The translations under genes were made by a program, and so were the position numbers. This document shows positions 41,703 through 50,588 of a DNA stretch of 64,000 bases, one piece after another. The stretch's first letter is position 1, and each line of letters begins with the position of its first letter. Source of the DNA: Candidatus Brocadia sinica JPN1 (GTDB lineage: Bacteria; Planctomycetota; Brocadiia; Brocadiales; Brocadiaceae); NCBI RefSeq assembly GCF_000949635.1, contig NZ_BAFN01000001.1:2593673-2657672 (forward strand), read 5' to 3'. The notes beneath the pieces are model-generated. The model ran no database searches, was not told the DNA's origin, and saw nothing but the letters and a program-made list of their open reading frames with translations.

Positions 41703-44660
41703 ATGGAAGGTATAAAAAAATGGCTTTCAGTATTTTGTGTCTTAACCGTTTTTGTAGGTATCTTCATTTTTACCCTGCCTGCCTGCAGTTTTGCTGTTGT
41801 GTATCACACGAACGAAATAATCCAACAAAGTGAAACCACCTGGTACGCTGCCGATAACCCCCACATCGTCCAGGGATATGTAATACTTGATCCCACGGTA
41901 GAGGGTGTAGTTATATTGACAATAGAGCCAGGATGTGTCGTAAAATTTGATGGCAATGCATACATATCCACTGGTCAATACCAGGTAAAAGGCGCCTGTT
42001 TAAATGCGAATGGGGACATTGGCAATCCCATCATCTTTACCTCTAATCAGGCAATCCCGGCGCCGGGTGATTGGCGTGGGATAAGATTTGAGGAGAGTAC
42101 CGGCGGGGTAAGTATGAGCAATTGTATCATTGAATATGCGACTGATGCGGTTCTTTGTACGGACAACGCAGTACCTTTCCCCCTTTTTCAAAACTGTACG
42201 ATCAGACATTGCGGACGTGGTGTTCTATGTAAGTTTGATAGTTCCCCGGTTATTCAAGATTGTACGATAGAAAATACCACCGAGGGTATCTACCTTAGCA
42301 ACAATTCTTCGCCGAATATTCAGCATTGCACGATAAACAATGCTAACGGTACTGGTATCGAGGTTTTGAGTGGCTCTTCGCCAACCATACAGCGCTGCAC
42401 GATTTCAGCGTGTGGTATGGGTATTCGAGTTGGGGGGGATGGTCCGTTGCCAAATATCAGCGATAATACCATTAGTAATTGTGTAACTTATGGTATGGAA
42501 TTTAGCAATGCCTTACCTGGTTGTACCATAGCAAATAATGTCTGGAATAATAACGGTTGGTATCCCATCCGCGTTACGGCGTATACAGCCAGCTTTCTTG
42601 GCGGCGGGAATACCGGAAGCGGTAACGGGACGGATGCTATATCAATTTCCGGAGGATTGGACTACTTCGGCGCCCCAGACGCCACCTGGCCAAAGGATGG
42701 ATTTGATTATGAAATTAGTGGTTTTTTGAATATCGGTCTATATTCAACAGCTACCTTGACCATAGAACCAGGGTGTGTGGTGAAATTTAATAGCCCGGGA
42801 GGACTCATTTTTCACAAAGGCGCTTTAAATGCACATGGAACCAGTGATAAGCCCATTACTTTTACCTCCAGCGCGGCAACCCCTGTACCAGGAAATTGGA
42901 GTGGGATAACATTTGGACCTGACACCTATGATGCAGGCACAATCATGGAGCACTGCATTGTAGAATATGCAACAATGGGAATTACCTGTCAAGATGCCTC
43001 GCCTGCCATTCAGCATTGCACGGTAAGAAACAATGATACCGGTGGTATTTACACATCGGTTGGAGCCGCGCCATCCATAACCTTCTCGAATATACAAGAT
43101 AATAAATATGGTGTTCTGTCTAATGACGCCAATCCCGTTATAAACCATTGCAACATCACCGGCAATCTTTACCATGGTATTCTTAACCAGGGTAGCGCTG
43201 TTGCCATAAATGCGGAGAACAACTGGTGGGGTGATGCAAGCGGCCCTTCCGGCGCCGGTCCGGGGACAGGCGATAGCGTTAGTGGCCTTGTAGACTATAC
43301 CCCGTGGCTCTTGTCGCCATTCACGGGCAATTCCTCCGGCGCCCTGAGTATTTATACCTTTAATGAGGGAATGGGGACGGCTGCTTATGATTATTCAGGC
43401 AATGGCAATGACGGCACCATCAGCGGGGCAACATGGACAACTGGCAAGGACGGAGGCGGGTTGGATTTTAACGGTACGAGTAGTTATGTGTCAATCCCCC
43501 TGATAAACAGCGCCGAGGTCTCTGTGAGTGCATGGTTCTATAAGGATGCTGAAGATATCATCCGCAATGATGCCATCTTCAGCGGATTCAGGAACAATGC
43601 AGATCTGCAAATGCGGGAGGGGTTTGAATTGCGGTTTGATTCAAGCACCCCCGACACCCTTGCGTTCGTCCTCGTGACACAGGATGGAGTCGGAAACAAG
43701 ACGATGCAAATTGCCCGAAGGAACCTGCGTAACTCCGTTGGTAGTTGGTATCATGCCGTAGGCACTTACAACCAGACGACAGGTCAGCAGAGGTTGTATG
43801 TCAATGGAGAATTGGTCCGTACCGTAACCCATCCGGCGGGAAATACCGTTGTGCCGTTGACATTTTATCCCGATATGAGGATGGGGCATTCGAGGGTTAA
43901 AAACGGATATTTCAATGGTATCATCGATGACGTTCGCCTCTACAATCGACCCTTGAGTGATCAGGAAATCCATGACTTATACAACGCCTTTACCGGTGTC
44001 CTGCTGGCACACTACACCCTTGATGAAGGGGCGGAGACGATCGCCAATGATTCGTCAGGCAACGGTAACCACGGTGCAGTCAATGGAGGGGCGATATGGA
44101 CGGCGGGGATAAATGGAACTGGACTGGGTTTTGACGGGGTAGATGATTATGTGTCAATCCCCCGAATCAACCAGGACGAGATTTCCATTTCTGCATGGTT
44201 CTATAAGGATGCTAAAGATACCATCCGCAATGATACCATATTTAGCGGGTTCAGAAGTAACTCAAATCTGCAACTCCGTGAGGGGTTTGAATTACGGTTT
44301 CCCGCAGGTGCCCCCAATACCCTCCAGTTTGTCCTTGTGACACAGGAAGGTGGCGGTGCAAGGACCACGAGAACGGCCCAATGGAATTTAGGCAATTCAG
44401 TGGGAAGCTGGCACCATGCTACAGGCACCTACAACAAGACGACGGGCGAGCAGAGGCTCTATGTAAATGGCGCATTGGTGAATACGCAAACCCATCCGGC
44501 AGGAAATACAGTCGTACCATTAACGGCGTATCCTGATATGAGAATAGGGTATTCGCGGGTGAATTCAGGCTATTTTAACGGCGTCATTGATAATGTCAGG
44601 CTTTATAAGTTGGAATTGACTGGTCTGGATGTGATGTATCTCTATAATAATGGGCTATGA
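41703..44660 (+). CDS. Secreted parallel beta-helix protein with two LamG-like domains
   Basis: A 985-residue exported protein starting at ATG 41703 behind AGGAGGAGG, with a signal peptide ending CSFA. The first half (~30-540) is a right-handed beta-helix: repeated 'CxI.....GI....SSPxIQHCTI' rungs and two TIEPGCVVKF entry modules. The second half holds two LamG/concanavalin-like domains in tandem (~545-770 and ~770-985), each with SGNGN.G, GLDFNG..SYVSIP, ISAWFYKDA.DTIRND.IFSGFR and RLYVNG. The tandem domains are near duplicates of each other, implying recent internal duplication. An adhesive or carbohydrate-binding surface role is likely. Confidence 0.85.
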   Translation: MEGIKKWLSVFCVLTVFVGIFIFTLPACSFAVVYHTNEIIQQSETTWYAADNPHIVQGYVILDPTVEGVVILTIEPGCVVKFDGNAYISTGQYQVKGACLNANGDIGNPIIFTSNQAIPAPGDWRGIRFEESTGGVSMSNCIIEYATDAVLCTDNAVPFPLFQNCTIRHCGRGVLCKFDSSPVIQDCTIENTTEGIYLSNNSSPNIQHCTINNANGTGIEVLSGSSPTIQRCTISACGMGIRVGGDGPLPNISDNTISNCVTYGMEFSNALPGCTIANNVWNNNGWYPIRVTAYTASFLGGGNTGSGNGTDAISISGGLDYFGAPDATWPKDGFDYEISGFLNIGLYSTATLTIEPGCVVKFNSPGGLIFHKGALNAHGTSDKPITFTSSAATPVPGNWSGITFGPDTYDAGTIMEHCIVEYATMGITCQDASPAIQHCTVRNNDTGGIYTSVGAAPSITFSNIQDNKYGVLSNDANPVINHCNITGNLYHGILNQGSAVAINAENNWWGDASGPSGAGPGTGDSVSGLVDYTPWLLSPFTGNSSGALSIYTFNEGMGTAAYDYSGNGNDGTISGATWTTGKDGGGLDFNGTSSYVSIPLINSAEVSVSAWFYKDAEDIIRNDAIFSGFRNNADLQMREGFELRFDSSTPDTLAFVLVTQDGVGNKTMQIARRNLRNSVGSWYHAVGTYNQTTGQQRLYVNGELVRTVTHPAGNTVVPLTFYPDMRMGHSRVKNGYFNGIIDDVRLYNRPLSDQEIHDLYNAFTGVLLAHYTLDEGAETIANDSSGNGNHGAVNGGAIWTAGINGTGLGFDGVDDYVSIPRINQDEISISAWFYKDAKDTIRNDTIFSGFRSNSNLQLREGFELRFPAGAPNTLQFVLVTQEGGGARTTRTAQWNLGNSVGSWHHATGTYNKTTGEQRLYVNGALVNTQTHPAGNTVVPLTAYPDMRIGYSRVNSGYFNGVIDNVRLYKLELTGLDVMYLYNNGL

Positions 44661-44670
44661 GCCGCCTTGT

Positions 44671-44768
44671 AGGGTAGGCTCGCCTACCATTTATTTCGTA
44701 TTAATGTAGCTTTTTGAAATCCTGCATGAATGGTATTTATTGTAGGGGCAGGTTTCAAGTCTGCCCCT
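44671..44768 (+). terminator. Two short hairpins after the beta-helix gene
   Basis: GGTAGGC/GCCTACC (44673-44679, 44682-44688) is followed by ATTTATTTC. AGGGGCAG/CTGCCCCT (44744-44751, 44761-44768) lies 55 bp on. The first is a plausible weak terminator; both look like members of common intergenic repeat families. Confidence 0.45.
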
Positions 44769-44909
44769 ATTACGGTATGTAAAACATTGTTATTGTTGGA
44801 ATTTTTCAAAAAACTAAATTGTTACTTTATTTCAAATTTATGTGGGTGGAAGGGGGCAAAGGGTCACCGTCTTAAATGATAAATGAATTGAGTCTTCCTC
44901 AAGAAAAAA

Positions 44910-44959
44910 GTGTGACATGGCACATAAGTGTGAAGGCACACTTATGTGCCATGTCATAC
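44910..44959. terminator. Perfect 20-bp inverted repeat with 4-nt loop
   Basis: The arm at 44913-44932 (TGACATGGCACATAAGTGTG) is exactly complementary to 44937-44956 with loop AAGG. Three further pairs extend it to 44910-44959. It is flanked by AAAAAA on the left and TTTT on the right, so it could end transcription both ways; a MITE-like remnant is the alternative. The rest of 44661-45190 contains no gene. Confidence 0.6.
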
Positions 44960-45199
44960 TTTTCCCCATCTTTCAGATATCCAATTCAATCTTTGTACTA
45001 TGCATAAATATATAATAATATATTACTTCAGATTAATATAGCATAATAATTCTTTTGTCCTAATTATGGTACACTTTATGCTATTAACATTTTCTTAAGG
45101 TATTTTTCAAAGGCGTTGTTTAATCTGATCTATGATTTAAAATTTTATTTTTTATTTGACAGCGATTATAAAAACTATTAAATCCTCCTACAAAAAGGA

Positions 45200-45320
45200 T
45201 AACGAAAAGGGCAAATCCTGAGTGATCAGGGGACGCAAAGTAACAGGGTCTTCAACAAAGTTGAGAGTAGAGAGTTAAGGGTTTAGTGTTATATTTTGGA
45301 AGACAGCCTTACTGCCGAAG
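45200..45320 (+). promoter_or_regulatory. c-di-GMP-I (GEMM-I) riboswitch, second copy
   Basis: Same core as at 36083: GGGCAAATCC, P2 stem CCTGA-GTGA-TCAGG with a GNRA loop, GGGACGCAAAG, CAGGGTCTT and ACAGCCTTACTGCCGAAG, with the G20-equivalent base a G. The P3 loop here is AT-rich and lacks the long hairpin of the first copy. A TTGACA lies at 45156, but its -10 is weak. It leads the operon of 45409 and the secreted protease at 45642. Confidence 0.85.
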
Positions 45321-45357
45321 ATGTTTTGATGGACATTTTTGCAGTAAGGCTTTTTTG
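45305..45357 (+). terminator. Riboswitch-controlled intrinsic terminator, second copy
   Basis: GCCTTACTGC (45306-45315) pairs with GCAGTAAGGC (45341-45350), followed by TTTTTTGTTT. It overlaps the aptamer's 3' strand as in the first copy. Confidence 0.85.
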
Positions 45358-45408
45358 TTTTATGGATATAGAGAAACTTTGCCGGAAGCTCTGTCGAATA
45401 CTTAGACA

Positions 45409-45645
45409 ATGGGGTACACCTCACGAAAAGAGTATCCAAACGATGAAACTGTAATGTATGCAGAGATAGTAGACAGGACAGAAAAAAGTGCAAATGCATC
45501 TGCTTTAAGAGCAATTGCGATGGATGCTTTTATCAATGCGGCCAAGTTTTATAGTGTAAGAACTGCTAAATTGGCAGAAGTTACAGGTGTAGCTTTGAAT
45601 AATGATAGTCACGGATACCTTAATAAATTCAAGGGGATAAAATGA
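45409..45645 (+). CDS. Small hypothetical protein in the riboswitch operon
   Basis: A 78-residue frame from ATG 45409. It ends in ATGA overlap with the protease gene (45642-45645), the sign of translational coupling. It is helical (ASALRAIAMDAFINAAKFYSV) with a basic end and no signal peptide. A good ribosome-binding site is not visible, so confidence rests on the coupling and its position directly after the riboswitch terminator. Function unknown. Confidence 0.5.
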   Translation: MGYTSRKEYPNDETVMYAEIVDRTEKSANASALRAIAMDAFINAAKFYSVRTAKLAEVTGVALNNDSHGYLNKFKGIK

Positions 45646-48158
45646 AGAAAATAAATTACTGGTTTTTAAAATGGTTTTTATTGTTTATTGTAGTTGTAGG
45701 AATAAACCTTACAGGGAATTATATGCAAGTCACAGCTATGGAAGTTAGTCTGAGTATTGCGGAAATTGCACAAACTGCCGATCTTATTTGTATCGGTACA
45801 GTAGATCGTCAAATGTGCCAGTTTAACAATAAAGAATTTATTATTACTGAAGTGTATTTTACTGATATTGAAATTGTTCATGAAACAGAGCGTTCTAAGC
45901 AGAAAAAATTTTCTGAAATTCAGCTGTCATATGCAGGGGGGCAGGTTGGTGATAAAGGAATGCGTGTAAACGATGCGCCAATTTTGCAGGAGGGACATCG
46001 CTATCTTATGTTTCTACAAGACGATGGGAAGGTTTATATGAACCCTGTTGTAGGAGGAAGACAAGGTCTATTCGAAATAATACACGATATGGATTCCCAG
46101 AAGGAATATCTCTTAACTCCATCGAAGAAGGCCGTTGTTGGCATAAATACGGAAGGAATCAAGGTCAGTAGAAAACGTGTTTCGCATATTAAAAATGGTA
46201 GAATAATTGAAGAAGAACCAAAGGAACAAATATCTGAAAGGTTTAAGTCTCAATTACCGAGTCCTTCTAACCCAAACGATTCTGTTAGGCAATCGGATAT
46301 CTTAAGTAAAAGAACCGATGATGAACTTCAGTTACTGAGTTTGAAAGAATTTGTTGACTTCATTAAGAATATCGCACTTAAGACACATCTGGGGAAAAAA
46401 AGGTTAAAAAGAGGTAGTCAGGGGCGATTTTATAGGAGACAAAATGGGAAAATGGAAGTCGAAGACTTTAAATCAATAGTTAGACAGAAGTTGCCGACTC
46501 TTGGTGAAAAAGGAAATAATACAACTATATTAGAAGTTACAGGCGAATCTGATAAACGTGCCAGGGTATATTCTGAAACTGTTCCGGTTCCTAAAGGGGG
46601 GACATTAGGTTATTGCGGCATTCAATCTTTGCCAATTGTTATGGAGCAGGTTCCTGAGGATTGGTTTTGTTACGATGACAATGAGTTTAGTGTGTCTATG
46701 TGGAATAATTTTATGGATATTTACAGAAAATATGCTGATGATGGGAATGACCGAGGGAATAACGGTGTAAATGAATTTGTGGGTTTTCTTGATGACTCAC
46801 AGTTATATAATGCATATGGGTTTAATTGGGGAAGCGGTCTTGCTGTGTGCATAACTTACTCCTGGGATTATTATAACTGTACTGAAATCTTAGAGACAGA
46901 TATTGCATTTAATAATGCCTATTCTTGGACGGATGACGAAGATTATGCTTTGGGTAATTATGATGTTATACTGTATCGTCCAGCTGTTAATCATGAAGTG
47001 GGACATTCCTGGGGTTATCAACAAGGAATTTATGAAGAAACATATGACTATGACTACCTCTCTGTCATGCACCCATACTATTTTGATATTGTAGAAAATG
47101 GAAGAGGCATACATCACCCTGATGCATATTTAATTCGCAGGGCATATGATAGCCAGACAGGCATTTTAGATGTTGTAGATGTTGGTGTTGAGTCATATTA
47201 TGCTTCCGATGGATTACATAATGCTGAAACAGATAAAAGTTCTTATTTTGCAGGGGAAAACATTACTATAGAAGATGTTACTGTAGAAAACATGTGTTAT
47301 AATGATATTTCTGACCTAAGAATTCGATTCTATTTATCAACAAATAGAACTATTAGCACTAAAGACTATCAAATGGGTGGATATTACTATTGGACTACAT
47401 CTACTGGAGAAGCGTATAACGTCGATACATATACAATGACTATACCAAGTGATATCCCACCAGGTACTTATTATGTAGGAGCAATGGTTACAGTCGATGG
47501 ATTCGAAGACGATGATTACACTTCAAATAATACGATGACTCTCTACGATACCATCACGGTGCAGTTGCCCAATCAGGCACCCAATGGGGTAATAGATACA
47601 CCCGGTGGAGATATGACGATCAATGTGGGAGGTTCGGTGAATTTTACCGGTACGGGTACGGACCCTGATAACAACACTCCGTTGAACTACCTGTGGAGTT
47701 TTGGGAGTGGATCAGGTATTTCCGATTCAGCGCAAGAAGATCCCGGTCTGAAACAATTTAATACGGCGGGCGCTTTTAAGGTAAGCTTTACGGTGACAGA
47801 TACCCTGGGTCTTGCCGATCCGACGCCGTCCACCCGCACCATTACCGTTGCACCTTGTGAGGCAGAGTCGATAGACGTGTTTCCATCCGGGTTAACGCTT
47901 ACGTCAAATAACAGTGATGATGTAACTGTGACTGTGAAAGGAGAAACTGGATGTCTGGTTGAGGGTGTGACTGTTACATCGGAGATTATTTCTAAAAATG
48001 GATGGAAAAGAATATCAGTTTCGCCGGAAAGTCAATTGACAGATTCCAATGGTCAGGCCGTGTTTGAAATAACTGCAAAAAAGAAGAAAGGCAGGGCAAC
48101 GGTTGAATTTGACGCAAATGGATTAAAAACTTACTTAAATGTTAAGGTTAAAAAATAA
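45642..48158 (+). CDS. Secreted zinc-metalloprotease-like protein with PKD and Ig-like modules
   Basis: A 838-residue exported protein (signal peptide to ~30). N-terminal planctomycete-type domain (~30-200), then a catalytic region with the zinc motif His451-Glu-Val-Gly-His455 (NHEVGHSWGYQ) and a following LSVMHPYYF segment, like the metzincin Met-turn. C-terminal modules are a CARDB-like beta domain (~510-640), a PKD domain (~645-745, GTGTDPDNNTPLNYLWSFG, TVTDTLG) and a bacterial Ig-like domain (~750-838). It sits under a c-di-GMP riboswitch. By analogy with adhesin-cleaving proteases, it could remodel the cell surface during biofilm or granule formation; that is inference. Confidence 0.75.
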   Translation: MKKINYWFLKWFLLFIVVVGINLTGNYMQVTAMEVSLSIAEIAQTADLICIGTVDRQMCQFNNKEFIITEVYFTDIEIVHETERSKQKKFSEIQLSYAGGQVGDKGMRVNDAPILQEGHRYLMFLQDDGKVYMNPVVGGRQGLFEIIHDMDSQKEYLLTPSKKAVVGINTEGIKVSRKRVSHIKNGRIIEEEPKEQISERFKSQLPSPSNPNDSVRQSDILSKRTDDELQLLSLKEFVDFIKNIALKTHLGKKRLKRGSQGRFYRRQNGKMEVEDFKSIVRQKLPTLGEKGNNTTILEVTGESDKRARVYSETVPVPKGGTLGYCGIQSLPIVMEQVPEDWFCYDDNEFSVSMWNNFMDIYRKYADDGNDRGNNGVNEFVGFLDDSQLYNAYGFNWGSGLAVCITYSWDYYNCTEILETDIAFNNAYSWTDDEDYALGNYDVILYRPAVNHEVGHSWGYQQGIYEETYDYDYLSVMHPYYFDIVENGRGIHHPDAYLIRRAYDSQTGILDVVDVGVESYYASDGLHNAETDKSSYFAGENITIEDVTVENMCYNDISDLRIRFYLSTNRTISTKDYQMGGYYYWTTSTGEAYNVDTYTMTIPSDIPPGTYYVGAMVTVDGFEDDDYTSNNTMTLYDTITVQLPNQAPNGVIDTPGGDMTINVGGSVNFTGTGTDPDNNTPLNYLWSFGSGSGISDSAQEDPGLKQFNTAGAFKVSFTVTDTLGLADPTPSTRTITVAPCEAESIDVFPSGLTLTSNNSDDVTVTVKGETGCLVEGVTVTSEIISKNGWKRISVSPESQLTDSNGQAVFEITAKKKKGRATVEFDANGLKTYLNVKVKK

Positions 48159-48335
48159 GATCTTGCGTATGGGATTTTGACAGATTGTTCGAAAATACAA
48201 TTGTCCCAATAGATGTATACGGCATATATTGTTTGTCTGGAAATAATTATCAATATCGGGTATATTACCGATTGGATAAACACGTCATTGGATAGCCTGT
48301 TAAATAATAAATATTGATATTTCCCGTTGCATTAT

Positions 48336-48848
48336 TCATGACGATATACTTTTCAACAATTTCATCGTCTCCCGCAAAAAAGCTGGTAAATCAGAAGGTT
48401 GTCTTGATGTGACAAGGTTGCCGTCAACAAGCACTTCTTTGTCTTCATAGATGGCGCCGGCGTCCTTCATCTCCTGAGCCACTGACTTATAACAGGTTGC
48501 ATGTCTTCCCTTGAGCAAACCTGCCGTTATCAATGTCTGCGGGCCATGGCATATGGCTGAAACAGGTTTGTTTTTCTGGAAAAAATACTTCGCAATTTCA
48601 ATGGCAGCCTTTTCTTTCCGTATAGCTTCGGGGGCCTTTCCCCCAGGGAGGATGAGGATATCATAATCACCAGGTCTCACCTCCTGCAAAGTTTTATCTA
48701 CCGCTACCTCATAACCGTGCTTCCCTTTTATCGTGTCCTTTCTTATGGAAGCAATGTCTACCTGAATTCCCTCTTCTTTTAATCGATAATACGGGACAAG
48801 AAGTTCAGAATCTTCGAAATTATCAGCGCTTATGATCAGTGCCTTCAT
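48336..48848 (-). CDS. DJ-1/PfpI-family protein
   Basis: A 170-residue protein starting MKALIISADNFEDSELLVPYYRLKEEG at ATG 48848, with GGAGGAA upstream. The nucleophile elbow AICHGPQTLI contains the conserved cysteine, with the FEDSE glutamate and HG pair, as in PfpI/YhbO-type enzymes. These act as glyoxalase III or Maillard deglycases or as stress proteases. It lies just outside the second integrative element and may be a native chromosomal gene. Confidence 0.9.
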   Translation of the reverse strand: MKALIISADNFEDSELLVPYYRLKEEGIQVDIASIRKDTIKGKHGYEVAVDKTLQEVRPGDYDILILPGGKAPEAIRKEKAAIEIAKYFFQKNKPVSAICHGPQTLITAGLLKGRHATCYKSVAQEMKDAGAIYEDKEVLVDGNLVTSRQPSDLPAFLRETMKLLKSISS

Positions 48849-49012
48849 ATCATTCCTCCTCCAATTTGTTTCGGATTTCAATATTTGTAATAGTTCTCCC
48901 TCTCTTAACCACTTTCACCAGGGCAACGTCATTGAATTAAAATAACGTGTTGCCCTTTCAGGGCATTGAAATAAGTTTAGATTAAAATGTTAACAGCCAT
49001 AAGGACACGTAT

Positions 49013-50083
49013 TTAAGCCGTTTGTATAGCCATAGCAACATTTGATTGTGCTAAATTTGTGCTATATTCACTATAGCTTTTCTCTAAAAGTTCAACGGCC
49101 TTCCTCAGATGTACAGGGGTAATATGGGCATATCTTCTGGTCATCCGTGTATCTTTGTGTCCCATAAGTTCGGCAAGGGTATCCAGGTCAACCCCTGATT
49201 GACGATGCCAGGATGCAAAACAATGCCTTAAGTCATGGAATCTAAAATCCTCTATTTCTGCACATTTCAAAGCTTTTTTAAAGTTTAGTCGAATGCGCCC
49301 GGCTTTAAAAGGTATTCCGTTATTATCATAAAAGACATAGGGGCTTTTAGAATCATTTTTCTTCATTACTGCATATAAAACGTCATACGCAGGATTAGCC
49401 ATCGGAATTCTTAAATCCTCACTATTCTTTGTCTCTTTACCATTCAACGTAATCACCTTTGCCCGTAAATTAACCTGATTCCACTTTAAATTTAAGATAT
49501 TACCCCGCCTTAACCCTGTCCAGGCTGCAACAATTACTATGTCCCTTAGCCAGCCTTCACAACAGTTAAGAAGTTTATTAAACTCATCAAATGATAGATG
49601 CCTTACCCTTTTGTTATCAGCGTTTTGCTCCATTTCTATTGTTGGTGTTTCTTTTATCCACTGCCAACGATTCCTGGCAAGATTAAGCATCCTTCGGAGT
49701 ATTTTAAACTGTCGGTTAATGGTTGCTGGTTTTACTCCCTGTTTTTTTCTCATTTGTTTAAAGTCGTCTATCAATGCAGGGGTAATTTCGCTGAGCTTGT
49801 ATTTACCAAAAAAGTCTTTCAGTTGGTTCAGGTAACTTATCGAACAACGCCAGCTCTTGAGTTCCCTGAAAACCTGATATTCGTATTTTTCGGCTAGCTC
49901 AAGAAATGTCCGCTGGCTTGCCTCATGAGCTTCAAACCATTTTCCCTCAACGATGTCGTGTTTAACCTTGCAGTAGATTTTTTCCGCCAACTTCTTATCC
50001 GTTGTCTCTGTCGATTTTCTTACCTGTTGGCCATTGTAAGTGAACCGCATCCACCAGACCAGACCTCTTTTATAAAGTCCCAT
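49013..50083 (-). CDS. int: Tyrosine site-specific integrase of the second element
   Basis: A 356-residue recombinase starting at ATG 50083 (MGLYKRGLVWWMRF), chosen for the AAAGGAGG upstream. It has an Arm-type N-terminus, core-binding helices, then WTGLRRGNILNLKW with catalytic Arg, FHDLRHCFASWHRQSG with His-x-x-Arg, LAELMGHKDT and RRYAHIT with the nucleophile Tyr. It overlaps the upstream gene by 14 bp. Its own 3' end contains part of a candidate att repeat (49046-49066). Same broad family as the integrase at 15859. Confidence 0.95.
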   Translation of the reverse strand: MGLYKRGLVWWMRFTYNGQQVRKSTETTDKKLAEKIYCKVKHDIVEGKWFEAHEASQRTFLELAEKYEYQVFRELKSWRCSISYLNQLKDFFGKYKLSEITPALIDDFKQMRKKQGVKPATINRQFKILRRMLNLARNRWQWIKETPTIEMEQNADNKRVRHLSFDEFNKLLNCCEGWLRDIVIVAAWTGLRRGNILNLKWNQVNLRAKVITLNGKETKNSEDLRIPMANPAYDVLYAVMKKNDSKSPYVFYDNNGIPFKAGRIRLNFKKALKCAEIEDFRFHDLRHCFASWHRQSGVDLDTLAELMGHKDTRMTRRYAHITPVHLRKAVELLEKSYSEYSTNLAQSNVAMAIQTA

Positions 50084-50588
50084 GTTCTTCCGCCTCCTTT
50101 CCGAGACCTTGACATGGGCCTGGTTTCCCGTTGGATGCATTATATACACCATCCAGAACGCTATCAATACCATTTTTGGCGCAATATAACTTAATGCATC
50201 TCTTGTTCATTTCTTCCCATTGGTTTACTATTTCCTGAAAGGCTTTTATGTCTTTTCCTTCGTCCCAGACCTTGTTCATTCTCTGTTCGAGTTCTTGTGC
50301 TTTAGTATACATCCTGGGAAACACTATCATTATGTAACTAAACGTATCCGCTCGGTATACTTGTGCAATTTCGTCTACCTTATCCTTAAAAATAGCTTCC
50401 ATTTTGTTCATAGTCTTCAGATACTCTATGACTATAGCCTTATTCCCTTTTATCTCATTGATTATTGTTGAAGCTTCTTTCAGTGGATTGCCTTTGCCTA
50501 CAAACTTGAGCTTGATCTTGTCACCTTCCAGTGAGATGCTATATCCCAGGTTTTGAATGGTATTGATTAATTTCGGAATAGTGTTCAA
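50070..50588 (-). CDS. Small element protein with TubC-like N-terminus
   Basis: A 172-residue protein that overlaps the ATPase gene by 4 bp at its start and the integrase gene by 14 bp at its end. The first ~50 residues (LINTIQNLGYSISLEGDKIKLKF......AIVIEYLK) follow the TubC_N docking-domain pattern, which is widespread in mobile-element proteins. The rest is helical and charged, with cysteines at ~135 and ~158. Role unknown, perhaps a partner of the ATPase/primase. Confidence 0.6.
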   Translation of the reverse strand: MNTIPKLINTIQNLGYSISLEGDKIKLKFVGKGNPLKEASTIINEIKGNKAIVIEYLKTMNKMEAIFKDKVDEIAQVYRADTFSYIMIVFPRMYTKAQELEQRMNKVWDEGKDIKAFQEIVNQWEEMNKRCIKLYCAKNGIDSVLDGVYNASNGKPGPCQGLGKEAEEHGTL

